NCBI RefSeq assembly: GCF_002272745.1 | Contig: NZ_NPBD01000018.1 | Span: 124,001-188,000 of the forward strand | Reading direction: 5' to 3' | Origin: Terribacillus saccharophilus | Lineage (GTDB): Bacteria; Bacillota; Bacilli; Bacillales; Amphibacillaceae | DNA length: 64,000 nt | In this document: piece by piece, positions 1 to 7,647 of the stretch | Layout of the letters: every line of letters begins with the position of its first letter | Numbering within the stretch: the stretch's first letter is position 1 | Notes under the pieces: model-generated | Database searches by the model: none | What the model was told of the DNA's origin: nothing | Seen by the model: the letters and a program-made list of their open reading frames with translations, nothing else | Program-made: the position numbers and the translations under genes

Positions 1-1
1 A

Positions 2-1642
2 GGATTCAATGGACTGCAGGTAGCTGCCAGAAGACCTCCAGAGCTGCAGGCGGTTATTACACTCTGTTCGACTGATGATCGCTATGCAGATGATGTCCAC
101 TATAAAGGTGGGGCACTGCTCGCATCGGATATGCTTTGGTGGGCGTCAACGATGTTTGCGTATAATGCAAGGCCTGCTGATCCCGAGATCGTTGGGGAAA
201 AGTGGCGGGAGGATTGGATTCGCCGTATGGAAGAAACACCGCCATTTGCAGAAGAATGGGTGCGGCACCAGCGACGGGATGCTTATTGGAAACACGGTTC
301 TGTGAATGAGGATTATCAGGATATAGAAGTACCTGTATTTGCTGTAGGAGGCTGGGCAGACGGATATACGAATGCAATTCCTCGGCTTTTGGAAGGATTA
401 AAAGCACCGAGAAAAGGACTGATCGGACCTTGGGCACACGAATATCCAGAGGTTGCTATACCAGGGCCATCAATTGGATTTCTTCAAGAGTGCGTACGTT
501 GGTGGGACCACTGGTTGAAAGGTAAAGATACAGGCATTATGGAAGAGCCGATGCTGCGTGCCTGGATGCAGGAAAGTGTGCCACCAGAGGTAGAATATGT
601 AGAGAGGCCAGGCCGATGGGTAGCAGAAACACAATGGCCATCTCCAGTTATTAAGCAGAAGGAACTGTACTTATTCAATCAAGAACTAGGGGAAGAAGCT
701 GGAAGTGGTCTGCCTATAAATGTTTCAAGTATGCAGCAGCATGGACTTTATGCTGGAGTATTTTGTCCATTTGGGCAGCCGGGGGATATGCCATCTGATC
801 AACGCTTGGAAAATGGATTTGCTACTGTATTCACTAGCGCACCTTTGGAAGAAAGTATGGAAATACTCGGAGCCCCAAAGCTGCATTTAGAGATGGCAAG
901 TGACCAGGAACAGGCACTATTAGCAGTTCGATTAAATGATGTTGCACCTGATGGAAGTGTTACCCGTGTAACATGGGGGATGATTAATTTAACGCACCGG
1001 AACAGTCACGAATTTCCGGAAAAACTAATCCTTGGGAAGAAAATTCAAGTGGATGTGCAGTTGAATGATATTGCACATGCTATCCCAGCAGGGCACCGCT
1101 GGCAGATAGCTGTTGCTCCGACGTATTGGCCGCATGCTTGGCCGTCGCCTAAAGAGGCAACCCTTACCATTTATCCTGGTGCAAAAACAAAACTGTTACT
1201 TCCAACTAGGGAGGCACAATCTATCGATGATCTGCTACCTGCATTCCAGCAGCCTGAAACAGCACCAGTACTGAAAAAGGAAATATTGCGACCGGAAAGT
1301 CGAAAACGACAAATACATTATGACATGGTGGAAAAAACATGGATCCTCGATGATTATTCAGATGAAGGTGCGCGTAAGCTATCCGATAATGGGATGGAAT
1401 ATGGCAGTACAAACCGCAACGTTTACACAATTAAAGAAGGAAATCCGCTTTCCGCTAGTGTTCAATGTGATTGGACGATGGATATAGGACGCGATGATTG
1501 GCAGACACACTTGGATTTGTCCTGCTATATGTGGTGTGATGAAGGGCACTTTTACCTTAAGCATAAACTTAAGGCCTTTGAAGGAGAAAAAGAAGTTTTT
1601 AAAAAGGAATGGAACGAAACTATTCCTAGAGATTTTATGTGA
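2..1642 (+). CDS. CocE/NonD family serine hydrolase (5' end outside window)
   Basis: The reading frame is open from the first base of the window, so the N-terminus, including the nucleophilic serine of the alpha/beta-hydrolase fold, lies upstream. The fragment starts within the segment that normally follows the nucleophile elbow (GFNGLQVAARRPP). The other two members of the expected triad are visible: Asp in GGWADGY (about residue 118 of the fragment) and His in GPWAHEYP (about 144). The C-terminal half has the jelly-roll character of the X-Pro dipeptidyl-peptidase C-terminal domain (for example LHLEMASDQEQALLAVRL). CocE/NonD proteins hydrolyse esters or acyl-peptide bonds; the substrate here cannot be told. 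It ends in a terminator shared with the convergent neighbour. Confidence 0.88.
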   Translation, partial: GFNGLQVAARRPPELQAVITLCSTDDRYADDVHYKGGALLASDMLWWASTMFAYNARPADPEIVGEKWREDWIRRMEETPPFAEEWVRHQRRDAYWKHGSVNEDYQDIEVPVFAVGGWADGYTNAIPRLLEGLKAPRKGLIGPWAHEYPEVAIPGPSIGFLQECVRWWDHWLKGKDTGIMEEPMLRAWMQESVPPEVEYVERPGRWVAETQWPSPVIKQKELYLFNQELGEEAGSGLPINVSSMQQHGLYAGVFCPFGQPGDMPSDQRLENGFATVFTSAPLEESMEILGAPKLHLEMASDQEQALLAVRLNDVAPDGSVTRVTWGMINLTHRNSHEFPEKLILGKKIQVDVQLNDIAHAIPAGHRWQIAVAPTYWPHAWPSPKEATLTIYPGAKTKLLLPTREAQSIDDLLPAFQQPETAPVLKKEILRPESRKRQIHYDMVEKTWILDDYSDEGARKLSDNGMEYGSTNRNVYTIKEGNPLSASVQCDWTMDIGRDDWQTHLDLSCYMWCDEGHFYLKHKLKAFEGEKEVFKKEWNETIPRDFM

Positions 1643-1646
1643 GAGA

Positions 1647-1680
1647 AAAGCAGGCATCCTCAGGATGCCTGCTTTATTTT
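1647..1680. terminator. Bidirectional intrinsic terminator
   Basis: A 13-bp perfect stem (1647-1659 with 1663-1675) and a 3-nt loop, flanked by A-rich and T-rich ends, lies between the convergent hydrolase and DUF975 genes. It overlaps the last codons and stop of the minus-strand gene. Confidence 0.85.
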
Positions 1681-2310
1681 AAGTTCATAGAAACTGGCCA
1701 TGGTTGTCCGGAAGTATGGTTCCAGCCAAAATGCACCGATGCCTAAAGTTAGTATTGTTAATAGAGCCCAACCGATAAAGCTGAGCTGTAACAAGAATAA
1801 CCTGCCCTTATTGCCACGCATTTTTTCTTTACTTTCCCGAATAGCTTCGAAAATAGAATAATGTGGATTCTCCCGCAGAATATAAAGCGTCTGGGAATAA
1901 CTTAAATATTTGATGATGCCAGGTACAATCAACAATAAGGTCCAAAAAGTCAGCAGGATAGTCATAATCAGTCCTGTCAGCATGTAACGCCAGAAACGCT
2001 TGAAAGGGGAAAAAATGAAGCCGAACGAAGGTCGATCTCCTTGGACGAAGCTTTGGAATAGCCAAGTTGTTCCTACAAAAAGTGGCATAAGCAACACATA
2101 ATCTAAAAGAGTATCTCGTACAAAACTGAGCGACTCATTCTTTACGGTAATTTCTTCTCCAACTACAGTAGAAAAGCCAAACCAAGAGTCTGTTATTATC
2201 TTTATGATAAATGAAATGACGGAGAAGAGGAGGACTGCAAGTACACTTTTTCCCCAATTGCCGCTAAGACTGTCTAGTGCATCCTGTTTTAGAGTACGAT
2301 TATCAATCAC
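1660..2310 (-). CDS. DUF975 family integral membrane protein
   Basis: A 216-residue polytopic membrane protein with about five or six hydrophobic segments and the DUF975 layout: an N-terminal soluble stretch (RTLKQDALDSLSGNWG), then helices around a conserved segment resembling RYMLTGLIMTILLTFW and PGIIKYLSYSQTLYIL, ending in a paired-helix tail. DUF975 function is unknown. A longer frame exists to 2370, but the GTG at 2310 is chosen because GGGGGA lies six bases upstream and because family members begin close to this point. It stands alone, convergent with the upstream hydrolase and divergent from the PadR operon. Confidence 0.75.
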   Translation of the reverse strand: MIDNRTLKQDALDSLSGNWGKSVLAVLLFSVISFIIKIITDSWFGFSTVVGEEITVKNESLSFVRDTLLDYVLLMPLFVGTTWLFQSFVQGDRPSFGFIFSPFKRFWRYMLTGLIMTILLTFWTLLLIVPGIIKYLSYSQTLYILRENPHYSIFEAIRESKEKMRGNKGRLFLLQLSFIGWALLTILTLGIGAFWLEPYFRTTMASFYELKIKQAS

Positions 2311-2420
2311 GTGTTTGTCCCCCAGCGTTTTTTCTAATGTATATGTGTAGTGCCGTCTTGAGCATACCATACATTAATGGAAAAGTATGGTTGTTATTTC
2401 AGGGGGCACATGTTAAAGTA

Positions 2421-2487
2421 TAACTATCTTGCAATACAAAGTAGAGGGGTTCTTTTTTTGTCCAACTATCTTGTAAAACAATATAGT
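2421..2487 (+). promoter_or_regulatory. Candidate PadR operator pair
   Basis: Two related motifs precede the padR-like gene: one at 2423-2443 and a near-perfect inverted repeat at 2465-2487 (ACTATCTTGT-AAA-ACAATATAGT, 9 of 10 arm positions match). PadR repressors commonly bind AT-rich palindromes in their own promoter, so autoregulation is inferred. Confidence 0.5.
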
Positions 2488-2504
2488 TGAGGAGGAAGTT
2501 GATT

Positions 2505-2828
2505 TTGTCATCCAGTCAATTATTAAAAGGCATTTTGGAGGGTTGTCTGCTTGCGGTCATTGCTGAGCGTGAAACGTATGGCTATGAAATGGTGGAGAAG
2601 CTTGCTTCCTATGGTTTTACCATGGTAAGCGAGGGCAGTATCTATCCATTGCTGCTGCGCATGAAAAAAGAAGGCCTCGTTACGACAACCAGTAAGACAT
2701 TACCATCAGGCGGACCAAAGCGGAAGTATTATAAGTTAACCGCAGAAGGGCATGCAGAACTGGAAGATTTCAAAGGGAGATGGGCAGTCATTTCTACGAG
2801 CATGGATAACATTTTGAAGGGGGATTAA
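2505..2828 (+). CDS. PadR family transcriptional regulator
   Basis: A 107-residue winged-helix protein with the PadR signature: SSQLLKGILEGCLLAVI, then YGYEMVEKL, SEGSIYPLLLRM and GGPKRKYYKLTAEG, typical of short (subfamily 2) PadR repressors with a short C-terminal dimer helix. A TTG at 2487 is possible but lies inside the Shine-Dalgarno sequence (GAGGAGG, 2489-2495). TTG at 2505 gives normal spacing and the usual family N-terminus. It is followed two bases later by a HAAS-domain membrane protein, a very common partnership in Bacillaceae. Confidence 0.88.
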   Translation: MSSSQLLKGILEGCLLAVIAERETYGYEMVEKLASYGFTMVSEGSIYPLLLRMKKEGLVTTTSKTLPSGGPKRKYYKLTAEGHAELEDFKGRWAVISTSMDNILKGD

Positions 2829-2830
2829 TC

Positions 2831-3580
2831 GTGACATTATCTAAGGAAAGCCAGACATTTCTCGATAACTTGCGGATTTATCTATTCGCCAGCAACAAAA
2901 AAGAAGCCGAAGTGAATGAATTAATGGAAGAGTTGGAAGATCACCTGTATGAAGCAGAGCAGAATGGAAAAAATGTTGAGCATATTATCGGGAAGTCTCC
3001 AAAAGCATATATGAAGGAAATAGAAACAGAGGTGGAAACGGATGGAAGGTTTTGGCTTATATTTGTCCCGCTTATCCTGTTGAATGCTTTTGCATATCTC
3101 ATCATGAATAAGGCGATAGCAGACGAAAGAGATTATTCCATGCTGGCGCTCATTGGAAATCCCTTAGTATTTATTATTACCATACTCTTGCTGTTTGGAA
3201 TGTATCGTTTTATAGCAGCAAACAAACTATCCAAAAAAGTGACCGCCATGCTATATATAGTGATGGGATTCGCTCCTACTGCCATGTTCACGGGAATACT
3301 GGTGGCAGATCTTTTTATTGAGACACCAATGCTGACAATCAGTCCAGCCATGAATATAGCAGTGATTATTGCCGCTTGCTTCATTTTCATTGCTGCAGCA
3401 CTATATTGGAAGGCGTGGATTTCCGTCATCGTACCGGCAGTTCTTTACATTCCGCAGGTGATTTTACGTTTCATTAATATAAATGAGGAAAGCAAGCTTA
3501 TTATTATTCTTTCAATCATTATTGTATTTTCTCTCTCTCTAATAATTTGGCAACTTAGACTACTTAAGAAAGATAAATAG
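2831..3580 (+). CDS. HAAS-domain / DUF1129-like membrane protein
   Basis: A 249-residue protein. The N-terminal ~75 residues are soluble and helical (SKESQTFLDNLRIYLF, EVNELMEELEDHLYEAE), matching the HAAS-type signalling domain found beside PadR regulators. About seven hydrophobic segments follow, from residue 75 to the end. Translation starts at GTG two bases after the padR stop, so the genes are cotranscribed and probably coupled. The role is inferred only by context: a membrane protein whose level is set by the PadR protein. No enzyme motif was seen. Confidence 0.75.
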   Translation: MTLSKESQTFLDNLRIYLFASNKKEAEVNELMEELEDHLYEAEQNGKNVEHIIGKSPKAYMKEIETEVETDGRFWLIFVPLILLNAFAYLIMNKAIADERDYSMLALIGNPLVFIITILLLFGMYRFIAANKLSKKVTAMLYIVMGFAPTAMFTGILVADLFIETPMLTISPAMNIAVIIAACFIFIAAALYWKAWISVIVPAVLYIPQVILRFININEESKLIIILSIIIVFSLSLIIWQLRLLKKDK

Positions 3581-3606
3581 CGCATGCTTAGGCATGCGTT
3601 TTTTAT
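3581..3606 (+). terminator. Intrinsic terminator of the padR operon
   Basis: A CGCATGC / GCATGCG stem followed by six T begins immediately after the stop codon. Confidence 0.85.
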
Positions 3607-3664
3607 TGACTGGTGAGAGATTCGGATGTAATATATACCTAACAAATGTAATTTATATATTACA
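3606..3664 (+). promoter_or_regulatory. SigA promoter and palindromic operator of the XRE gene
   Basis: TTGACT (3606-3611), a 17-bp spacer and TAATAT (3629-3634) form a good vegetative promoter. The -10 overlaps a TGTAATATAT half-site. A further palindrome, TGTAATTTATATATTACA, lies just downstream (about 3647-3664). Repressor autoregulation by the downstream XRE protein is inferred. Confidence 0.65.
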
Positions 3665-3680
3665 TAGGGGACCCTGATAC

Positions 3681-3875
3681 ATGAAAAATAAAGTGAAATT
3701 TACACGGATGGAACAGAAAATGACGCAGGAGCAATTGGCCAGGCAAGTGCGTGTGACCAGGCAGACAATCGGTTTGATCGAAAAAGGAGAGTACAATCCT
3801 ACGCTCCAACTTTGTGTTGCGATCGCAAAGGCATTAGGAAAGACATTGGATGACTTATTCTGGGAGGTAGACTGA
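3681..3875 (+). CDS. Small XRE-family HTH regulator (YozG-like)
   Basis: A 64-residue protein that is essentially a single helix-turn-helix: MTQEQLARQVRVTRQTIGLIEKG then PTLQLCVAIAKALGKTLDDLFW. It belongs to the short Cro/CI-like regulators that in bacilli are cotranscribed with a small membrane protein, as here: the next gene starts directly after the stop. A consensus promoter and a palindrome lie immediately upstream, consistent with autorepression. Confidence 0.85.
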   Translation: MKNKVKFTRMEQKMTQEQLARQVRVTRQTIGLIEKGEYNPTLQLCVAIAKALGKTLDDLFWEVD

Positions 3876-4343
3876 GTGGAGAAAACATGGATTAGTTTTT
3901 TGCTGCCGGATGATGAATACAAGCGCAGGACTATACTCGTTTACTTTGCGGAAGCTGCCATTTTGCAGCTGATAGCTGTCTTGACTCTGATTGTTATTTC
4001 TCGATTTGATTTTATTCCTATGGATGGTGTCATTGTTCTGATTGGGATGTTGTTCGGGACAATAGCTTACGTCTGGATTCGTTATATTCTGTCAGGTATG
4101 GAGTTTGCTGAAATAATGACTGCAAAAGCTTATAGACGAGAGAGGAAATTGATTATTATTAAATCAACGTCATTTCTTGTTATTATGTGTGCGAGCATTG
4201 CGTCATTCGATGTATTTGGCATGATGTCAGTCCCTCTTATAGAAGGTCTGATCGTCAGCTTCATAGCAGCATTACTGCTGTTCTTAACTAATTATGTATC
4301 ACTGAAAAGGTCCTACTGGAAAAACAGAGAGTTGATTGACTGA
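3876..4343 (+). CDS. Membrane protein cotranscribed with XRE regulator
   Basis: A 155-residue protein with a short soluble start (LLPDDEYKRR) and four hydrophobic segments in two pairs (about 20-42, 50-72, 92-113, 118-140), ending in a basic tail. GTG at 3876 abuts the previous TGA, with GGGAGGT upstream, so translation is coupled. The arrangement resembles yozG/yoaS-type pairs of bacilli, but the family was not recognised with certainty and function is unknown. Confidence 0.65.
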   Translation: MEKTWISFLLPDDEYKRRTILVYFAEAAILQLIAVLTLIVISRFDFIPMDGVIVLIGMLFGTIAYVWIRYILSGMEFAEIMTAKAYRRERKLIIIKSTSFLVIMCASIASFDVFGMMSVPLIEGLIVSFIAALLLFLTNYVSLKRSYWKNRELID

Positions 4344-4362
4344 CCAGATTATTTACCTGTCG

Positions 4363-4388
4363 AGCACTGCATATTGCAGTGCTTTTTT
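4363..4388 (+). terminator. Intrinsic terminator
   Basis: GCACTGCA/TGCAGTGC stem with a TAT loop and a six-T tail, 20 bases after the membrane protein gene. Confidence 0.88.
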
Positions 4389-4462
4389 CGTGTTTTTCCA
4401 ATGCGGAAAGGAATTTGTTTTAGCTTAAGGGAAACAGTAGACAAGACAAAGGAGGAGTACGG

Positions 4463-5794
4463 ATGAAACGTCTTGGGCAGCAGTTTGCTATCTTTTCACT
4501 TATGTTCTTGCTATTATTTGTCCCTACGTCAGTATTGGCTGTTACAACTGAGTACCCAACATTGGAAAAAGTGAAAAAAGTTGAAGAAGCGGGATTCACT
4601 AAAGAAGGGTTAGCAAAAGTAGATGAATTAATCGAAACCGACATCGAAAATGGATTTCCGGGAGCATCATTGCTCATTATAAAAGACGGAAAGATTGTGA
4701 AGGATTCCCGTTACGGCTACCGCCAGGTGTATGACGGACTGGAGAAGCTTAAGCATCCAAAGAAAGTGAAGAAAGATACGTTATACGATCTGGCTTCCAA
4801 TACAAAGATGTACGCTACCAATTTTGCATTGCAGTATCTAGTCAGTGAGGGAGAAATCAGGTTGACGGATAAAGTCAGTGATTACATTCCAGAATTCAAG
4901 GATGAGGCAAATGCAGAGATAAAAGGGAAGGATACGATTCTAATTCAAGATTTGCTGCAGCACCAGGCAGGTTTTCCGGCGAGTATCGAGTTTCATAACC
5001 CGGACACAGCAGGTGCATTTTATTCACAAGATCGAGAGCGTACAATTGAACTTTTGCCTAAAGTTCCGCTCCAATATGAACCAAGAACAAACCATCTTTA
5101 TAGTGACATCGATTATATGCTCTTGGGTGTCATAGTGGAAAGTGTGACAGGAGAAAGACTGGATACGTATGTAGAAGAAACCTTCTATGAGCCGCTCCGT
5201 TTGAAGAATACGATGTTCAACCCATTGGAAAACGGTGTGAAAGCGAAGGATGTAGCTGCAACAGAGCGGCTTGGTAACACAAGAGACGGATATTACTCTT
5301 TCCCGAATATCAGGATGGAGACGATTATCGGAGAAGTGCATGATGAGAAAAGCTACTATGCCATGGATGGTATATCCGGGCATGCGGGACTCTTCTCGAC
5401 CAGCAATGATATGGCTGTTCTGCTGCAAGTCATGCTGAATGGCGGAGGATATGGCAACCAGGAATTTTTCAATGAAGATGTGATCGACGAGTTTACAGCA
5501 GCTTCTCCTACAAATGAAACCTATGGTCTTGGCTGGCGCAGGAATGGCGATGAAGGGACAATGGATTGGATGTTCGGTTCGTTAGCGAGTGACACAGCCT
5601 ACGGTCATACGGGTTGGACCGGGACAGTTACGATCCTCGACCCGAAATATGACCTTGGAATCGTCCTTCTGACAAACAAAAAGCACACGCCTGTGCTTGA
5701 CCCGGTAGCAAACAGTAATCTATTTGCTGGTGACGAATATGCTACCGGCGATTATGGACCAGTTGTCCAGGCAATATATGAAGCGATGGAATGA
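4463..5794 (+). CDS. Beta-lactamase-fold serine hydrolase, PBP4B-like
   Basis: A 443-residue exported protein. Residues 1-26 are a signal peptide (hydrophobic LMFLLLFVPTSVLA). The serine beta-lactamase/class C PBP fold follows: SxxK motif SNTK (about residue 113), the second motif region YSDIDY in place of YxN, and HTG at HTGWTG near the end in place of KTG. This combination fits the YfeW/PBP4B group of low-molecular-weight penicillin-binding proteins and related esterases. It probably acts outside the membrane on peptidoglycan peptides or small esters. It is transcribed alone and ends in a terminator shared with the next, convergent gene. Confidence 0.8.
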   Translation: MKRLGQQFAIFSLMFLLLFVPTSVLAVTTEYPTLEKVKKVEEAGFTKEGLAKVDELIETDIENGFPGASLLIIKDGKIVKDSRYGYRQVYDGLEKLKHPKKVKKDTLYDLASNTKMYATNFALQYLVSEGEIRLTDKVSDYIPEFKDEANAEIKGKDTILIQDLLQHQAGFPASIEFHNPDTAGAFYSQDRERTIELLPKVPLQYEPRTNHLYSDIDYMLLGVIVESVTGERLDTYVEETFYEPLRLKNTMFNPLENGVKAKDVAATERLGNTRDGYYSFPNIRMETIIGEVHDEKSYYAMDGISGHAGLFSTSNDMAVLLQVMLNGGGYGNQEFFNEDVIDEFTAASPTNETYGLGWRRNGDEGTMDWMFGSLASDTAYGHTGWTGTVTILDPKYDLGIVLLTNKKHTPVLDPVANSNLFAGDEYATGDYGPVVQAIYEAME

Positions 5795-5798
5795 AAAA

Positions 5799-5824
5799 AA
5801 CACGGTCATTTGACCGTGTTTTTT
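5799..5824. terminator. Bidirectional intrinsic terminator
   Basis: CACGGTCA/TGACCGTG stem flanked by seven A on the left and six T on the right, between the serine hydrolase and the convergent C39-like gene. Confidence 0.85.
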
Positions 5825-6417
5825 CACGTGATTACGAGCGCGCGTCTTCCCATCGCATCATAAATATGGGTGAAATGAGCTTTTTCAACCTTAATATGCT
5901 CCCCGCTCTTTTCTGTTGATTCACAGTCATGGAAATAAACATAGCCATCATCCACACCAGTGACGACGATGCAATGCAGGGGACGGGGGGCTTGAACGAT
6001 TTTTCCGGTCGGGGTGTGCCAGATGCGTGGTGTAGGCATCTCATGATGAATGGTAAACCAGACTAAGACGGGTTGATTATTTGATACATGAGTTTCAACG
6101 ACGTCGAATGTCTCTCCGTACAGTGCCAAACTGCCAGGACGGTGCTTATCTGCTACTTGTTTCAGCGGATTCGGGTTTATTGTAATACCATTATCGAATG
6201 GATCGCCGACAAAACCATCCTCAGGATCGCCCCATATGCGGATTGTTCCATCCTCATTGCGTTCTACAGACGTTTTATCCATGGGCATTTCACGAACTAA
6301 TGATAGTTTATCGACAGCTTCTCCATAATACGACAGAGCCATTGCCAGCGCTGTTACTTCACATCCGGAAGGCAGCTCCGGTCGCTGCTTGATGTAGGGT
6401 ACGTCTAGTAACTTCAA
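5824..6417 (-). CDS. C39-like papain-fold peptidase
   Basis: About 197 residues. The N-terminal ELPSGCEVTALAMALSYYG carries the catalytic Cys of the Peptidase_C39_2 group, and LHCIVVTGVDDGYVYFHD carries the His with following Asp, as in YvpB-like bacterial cysteine peptidases. No secretion signal is evident. An ATG at 6423 is possible but touches the Shine-Dalgarno AAGGGGGG with no spacing. The TTG at 6417 has the normal six-base gap and is preferred. Substrate is unknown. Single-gene unit. Confidence 0.75.
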   Translation of the reverse strand: MKLLDVPYIKQRPELPSGCEVTALAMALSYYGEAVDKLSLVREMPMDKTSVERNEDGTIRIWGDPEDGFVGDPFDNGITINPNPLKQVADKHRPGSLALYGETFDVVETHVSNNQPVLVWFTIHHEMPTPRIWHTPTGKIVQAPRPLHCIVVTGVDDGYVYFHDCESTEKSGEHIKVEKAHFTHIYDAMGRRALVIT

Positions 6418-6522
6418 TCTCATCCCCCCTTACGTGCACTTTTTCCTAATTATAGCAATAGAGCAGGGGCGTTGAATACAAGAAAATTCCACCGAAAGTA
6501 AGATGTGGGAAAGAGACAAGCT

Positions 6523-6531
6523 TGATATAAT
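6523..6531 (+). promoter_or_regulatory. Extended -10 promoter of the toxin-like RNA
   Basis: TGATATAAT is a perfect extended -10 element (TGnTATAAT), about 65 bases upstream of the small toxin ORF. No convincing -35 is seen, as is usual for extended -10 promoters. Confidence 0.55.
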
Positions 6532-6576
6532 GGACAGACAATAGCATAGATGACTCAAGGGTGGTCGGCTCACTTA

Positions 6577-6592
6577 TCCCTCCAGGGAGGGA
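6577..6592 (+). promoter_or_regulatory. Hairpin sequestering the toxin ribosome-binding site
   Basis: TCCCTCC (6577-6583) is complementary to GGAGGGA (6586-6592), which is part of the Shine-Dalgarno of the small ORF. Formation of this stem would hide the ribosome site, a typical feature of type I toxin messages. Confidence 0.6.
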
Positions 6593-6596
6593 GGTG

Positions 6597-6689
6597 ATGC
6601 CTCTGACAGTATTCGAGACGCTGACGCTGATGATTTCTTTCGGTACGCTGGTTGTTGCGATTATGTCTGATAAAAACCAAAAAAAATAA
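6597..6689 (+). CDS. Putative holin-like type I toxin, 30 residues
   Basis: A 30-residue peptide beginning MPLTVFETLTLMIS with one hydrophobic helix (about residues 9-23) and a polar, lysine-rich tail (SDKNQKK). This matches the short holin-like toxin (Hol_Tox) family, whose members share the xVxExLTLMIxFGTLVVA pattern. It is below normal length cut-offs for gene calling. The message is flanked by an extended -10 promoter, a ribosome-site-masking hairpin, and 5'/3' ends complementary over 12 bp (6554-6565 with 6689-6700). Membrane insertion and growth inhibition are inferred from the family. The antitoxin RNA was not located with confidence. Confidence 0.75.
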   Translation: MPLTVFETLTLMISFGTLVVAIMSDKNQKK

Positions 6690-6732
6690 CCACCCTTGAG
6701 TGACAGCTCATGATGGGTAGGTTATTTTTTCG
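6685..6732 (+). terminator. Terminator hairpin at the 3' end of the toxin message
   Basis: AATAACCACCC (6685-6695) pairs with GGGTAGGTTATT (6715-6726), one bulge, followed by a T run. An inner TGAG/CTCA stem is also present. The left arm overlaps the toxin stop codon and is also complementary to the 5' leader, so two exclusive folds are possible. The flanking A tract makes it a potential terminator for the other strand too. Confidence 0.75.
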
Positions 6733-6777
6733 CTCTTCTGTGGGTCGATTCCTTTGAGGAATCCTTGCTATTGCTTG

Positions 6778-6815
6778 ACCGTTTGGTGTTACCAGCACCG
6801 GGCGGTCTTTTTTTC
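6778..6815 (+). terminator. Second downstream terminator hairpin
   Basis: GACCG...CGGTC with an inner GGTG/CACC pairing, followed by seven T. It lies about 50 bases after the toxin terminator and would end a read-through transcript or a small RNA made from 6733-6815. Confidence 0.65.
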
Positions 6816-6835
6816 GTTATTATCTTATGCACATT

Positions 6836-7561
6836 CTATCGTAAATAAACCTTGTTGTCATGTGTTTTATATATGTTTGAAGTGTCCAAACCGAATACCT
6901 CAGCAAACCCATTTCTCCCTGTCTCTGTAAGAAGAAGTGCCCGCGATTCGGGTTTCTTTCTCAGCCAATCCAATTCCAGAAAACGTTCCAGCATTTCACT
7001 TCCCAAAGCGCCAGCGAGATGATGCTTGCGCTCGCTCCAGTCCAAGCAGCAGTGGCTGAATGAACGCCTTTTTCTTCGGGCTGTTTCCACGTCGATACCA
7101 AAGCTTGAAAAGAAGGTTTCTCCTTTGACTGTCAGGACGAATTGATCGTGATCTTGAGTTATATAACCACTATCAACCAGAGCTTTCGCAATCTGTATGC
7201 CTAGTGAACCAGCCAGATGATCATAGCAGGTCCTAGCATAGCGGATAGCTTGGTCTTCAGTTGCTTGCTTGAAAGAGGAAACTTGAGCCGGTGGTGTGAT
7301 TGTAAGCAAGGATTCGATTACTTGCGCAATCGCGGGATCTTTTAGTCCGTAATAACGATGGCGTCCCTGCTTGGTCTGATCAAGGAACCCGGCTTCTTCC
7401 AGCTTTTTTAGATGAAAGCTGGCTGTCTGCGGCGTGATACCGGCAGCTCTGGCTAGTTCGCCTGAAGTGTGGAATCTGCCATCAAGCATGTTAGTGAGCA
7501 TGATACTTCGGGACGAATCACTAAGCAGGCTAGCAGCTGCTGCGACATGTTGAGGATGCAA
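6836..7561 (-). CDS. ArsR-type winged-helix regulator (YdfF-like)
   Basis: 241 residues. The N-terminal 85 residues are an ArsR/SmtB-like winged helix (TSGELARAAGITPQTASFHLKKLEEAGFLDQTKQGRHRYYGL, given here as one continuous region spanning about residues 32-74). A C-terminal domain follows with a second winged-helix-like segment (GYITQDHDQFVLTVKG). It is divergent from a flavin-reductase-like gene, an arrangement like ydfF/ydfE of B. subtilis, so it probably controls that gene. No cysteine metal-binding pair typical of metal-sensing ArsR proteins is obvious in the recognition helix. Confidence 0.8.
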   Translation of the reverse strand: MHPQHVAAAASLLSDSSRSIMLTNMLDGRFHTSGELARAAGITPQTASFHLKKLEEAGFLDQTKQGRHRYYGLKDPAIAQVIESLLTITPPAQVSSFKQATEDQAIRYARTCYDHLAGSLGIQIAKALVDSGYITQDHDQFVLTVKGETFFSSFGIDVETARRKRRSFSHCCLDWSERKHHLAGALGSEMLERFLELDWLRKKPESRALLLTETGRNGFAEVFGLDTSNIYKTHDNKVYLR

Positions 7562-7647
7562 ATAAATTCTCCTTTCCTAACATCCATATTTCGATGACGC
7601 TCGTAATATCTTTATTTTAAGCTAAAGATGGAGAGGGGAGAAGCAAG

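Noticed and set aside
57..437. Minus-strand 126-residue frame inside the CocE hydrolase
   Set aside because: No ribosome site and a composition with no domain character; the plus-strand frame carries the hydrolase motifs throughout.
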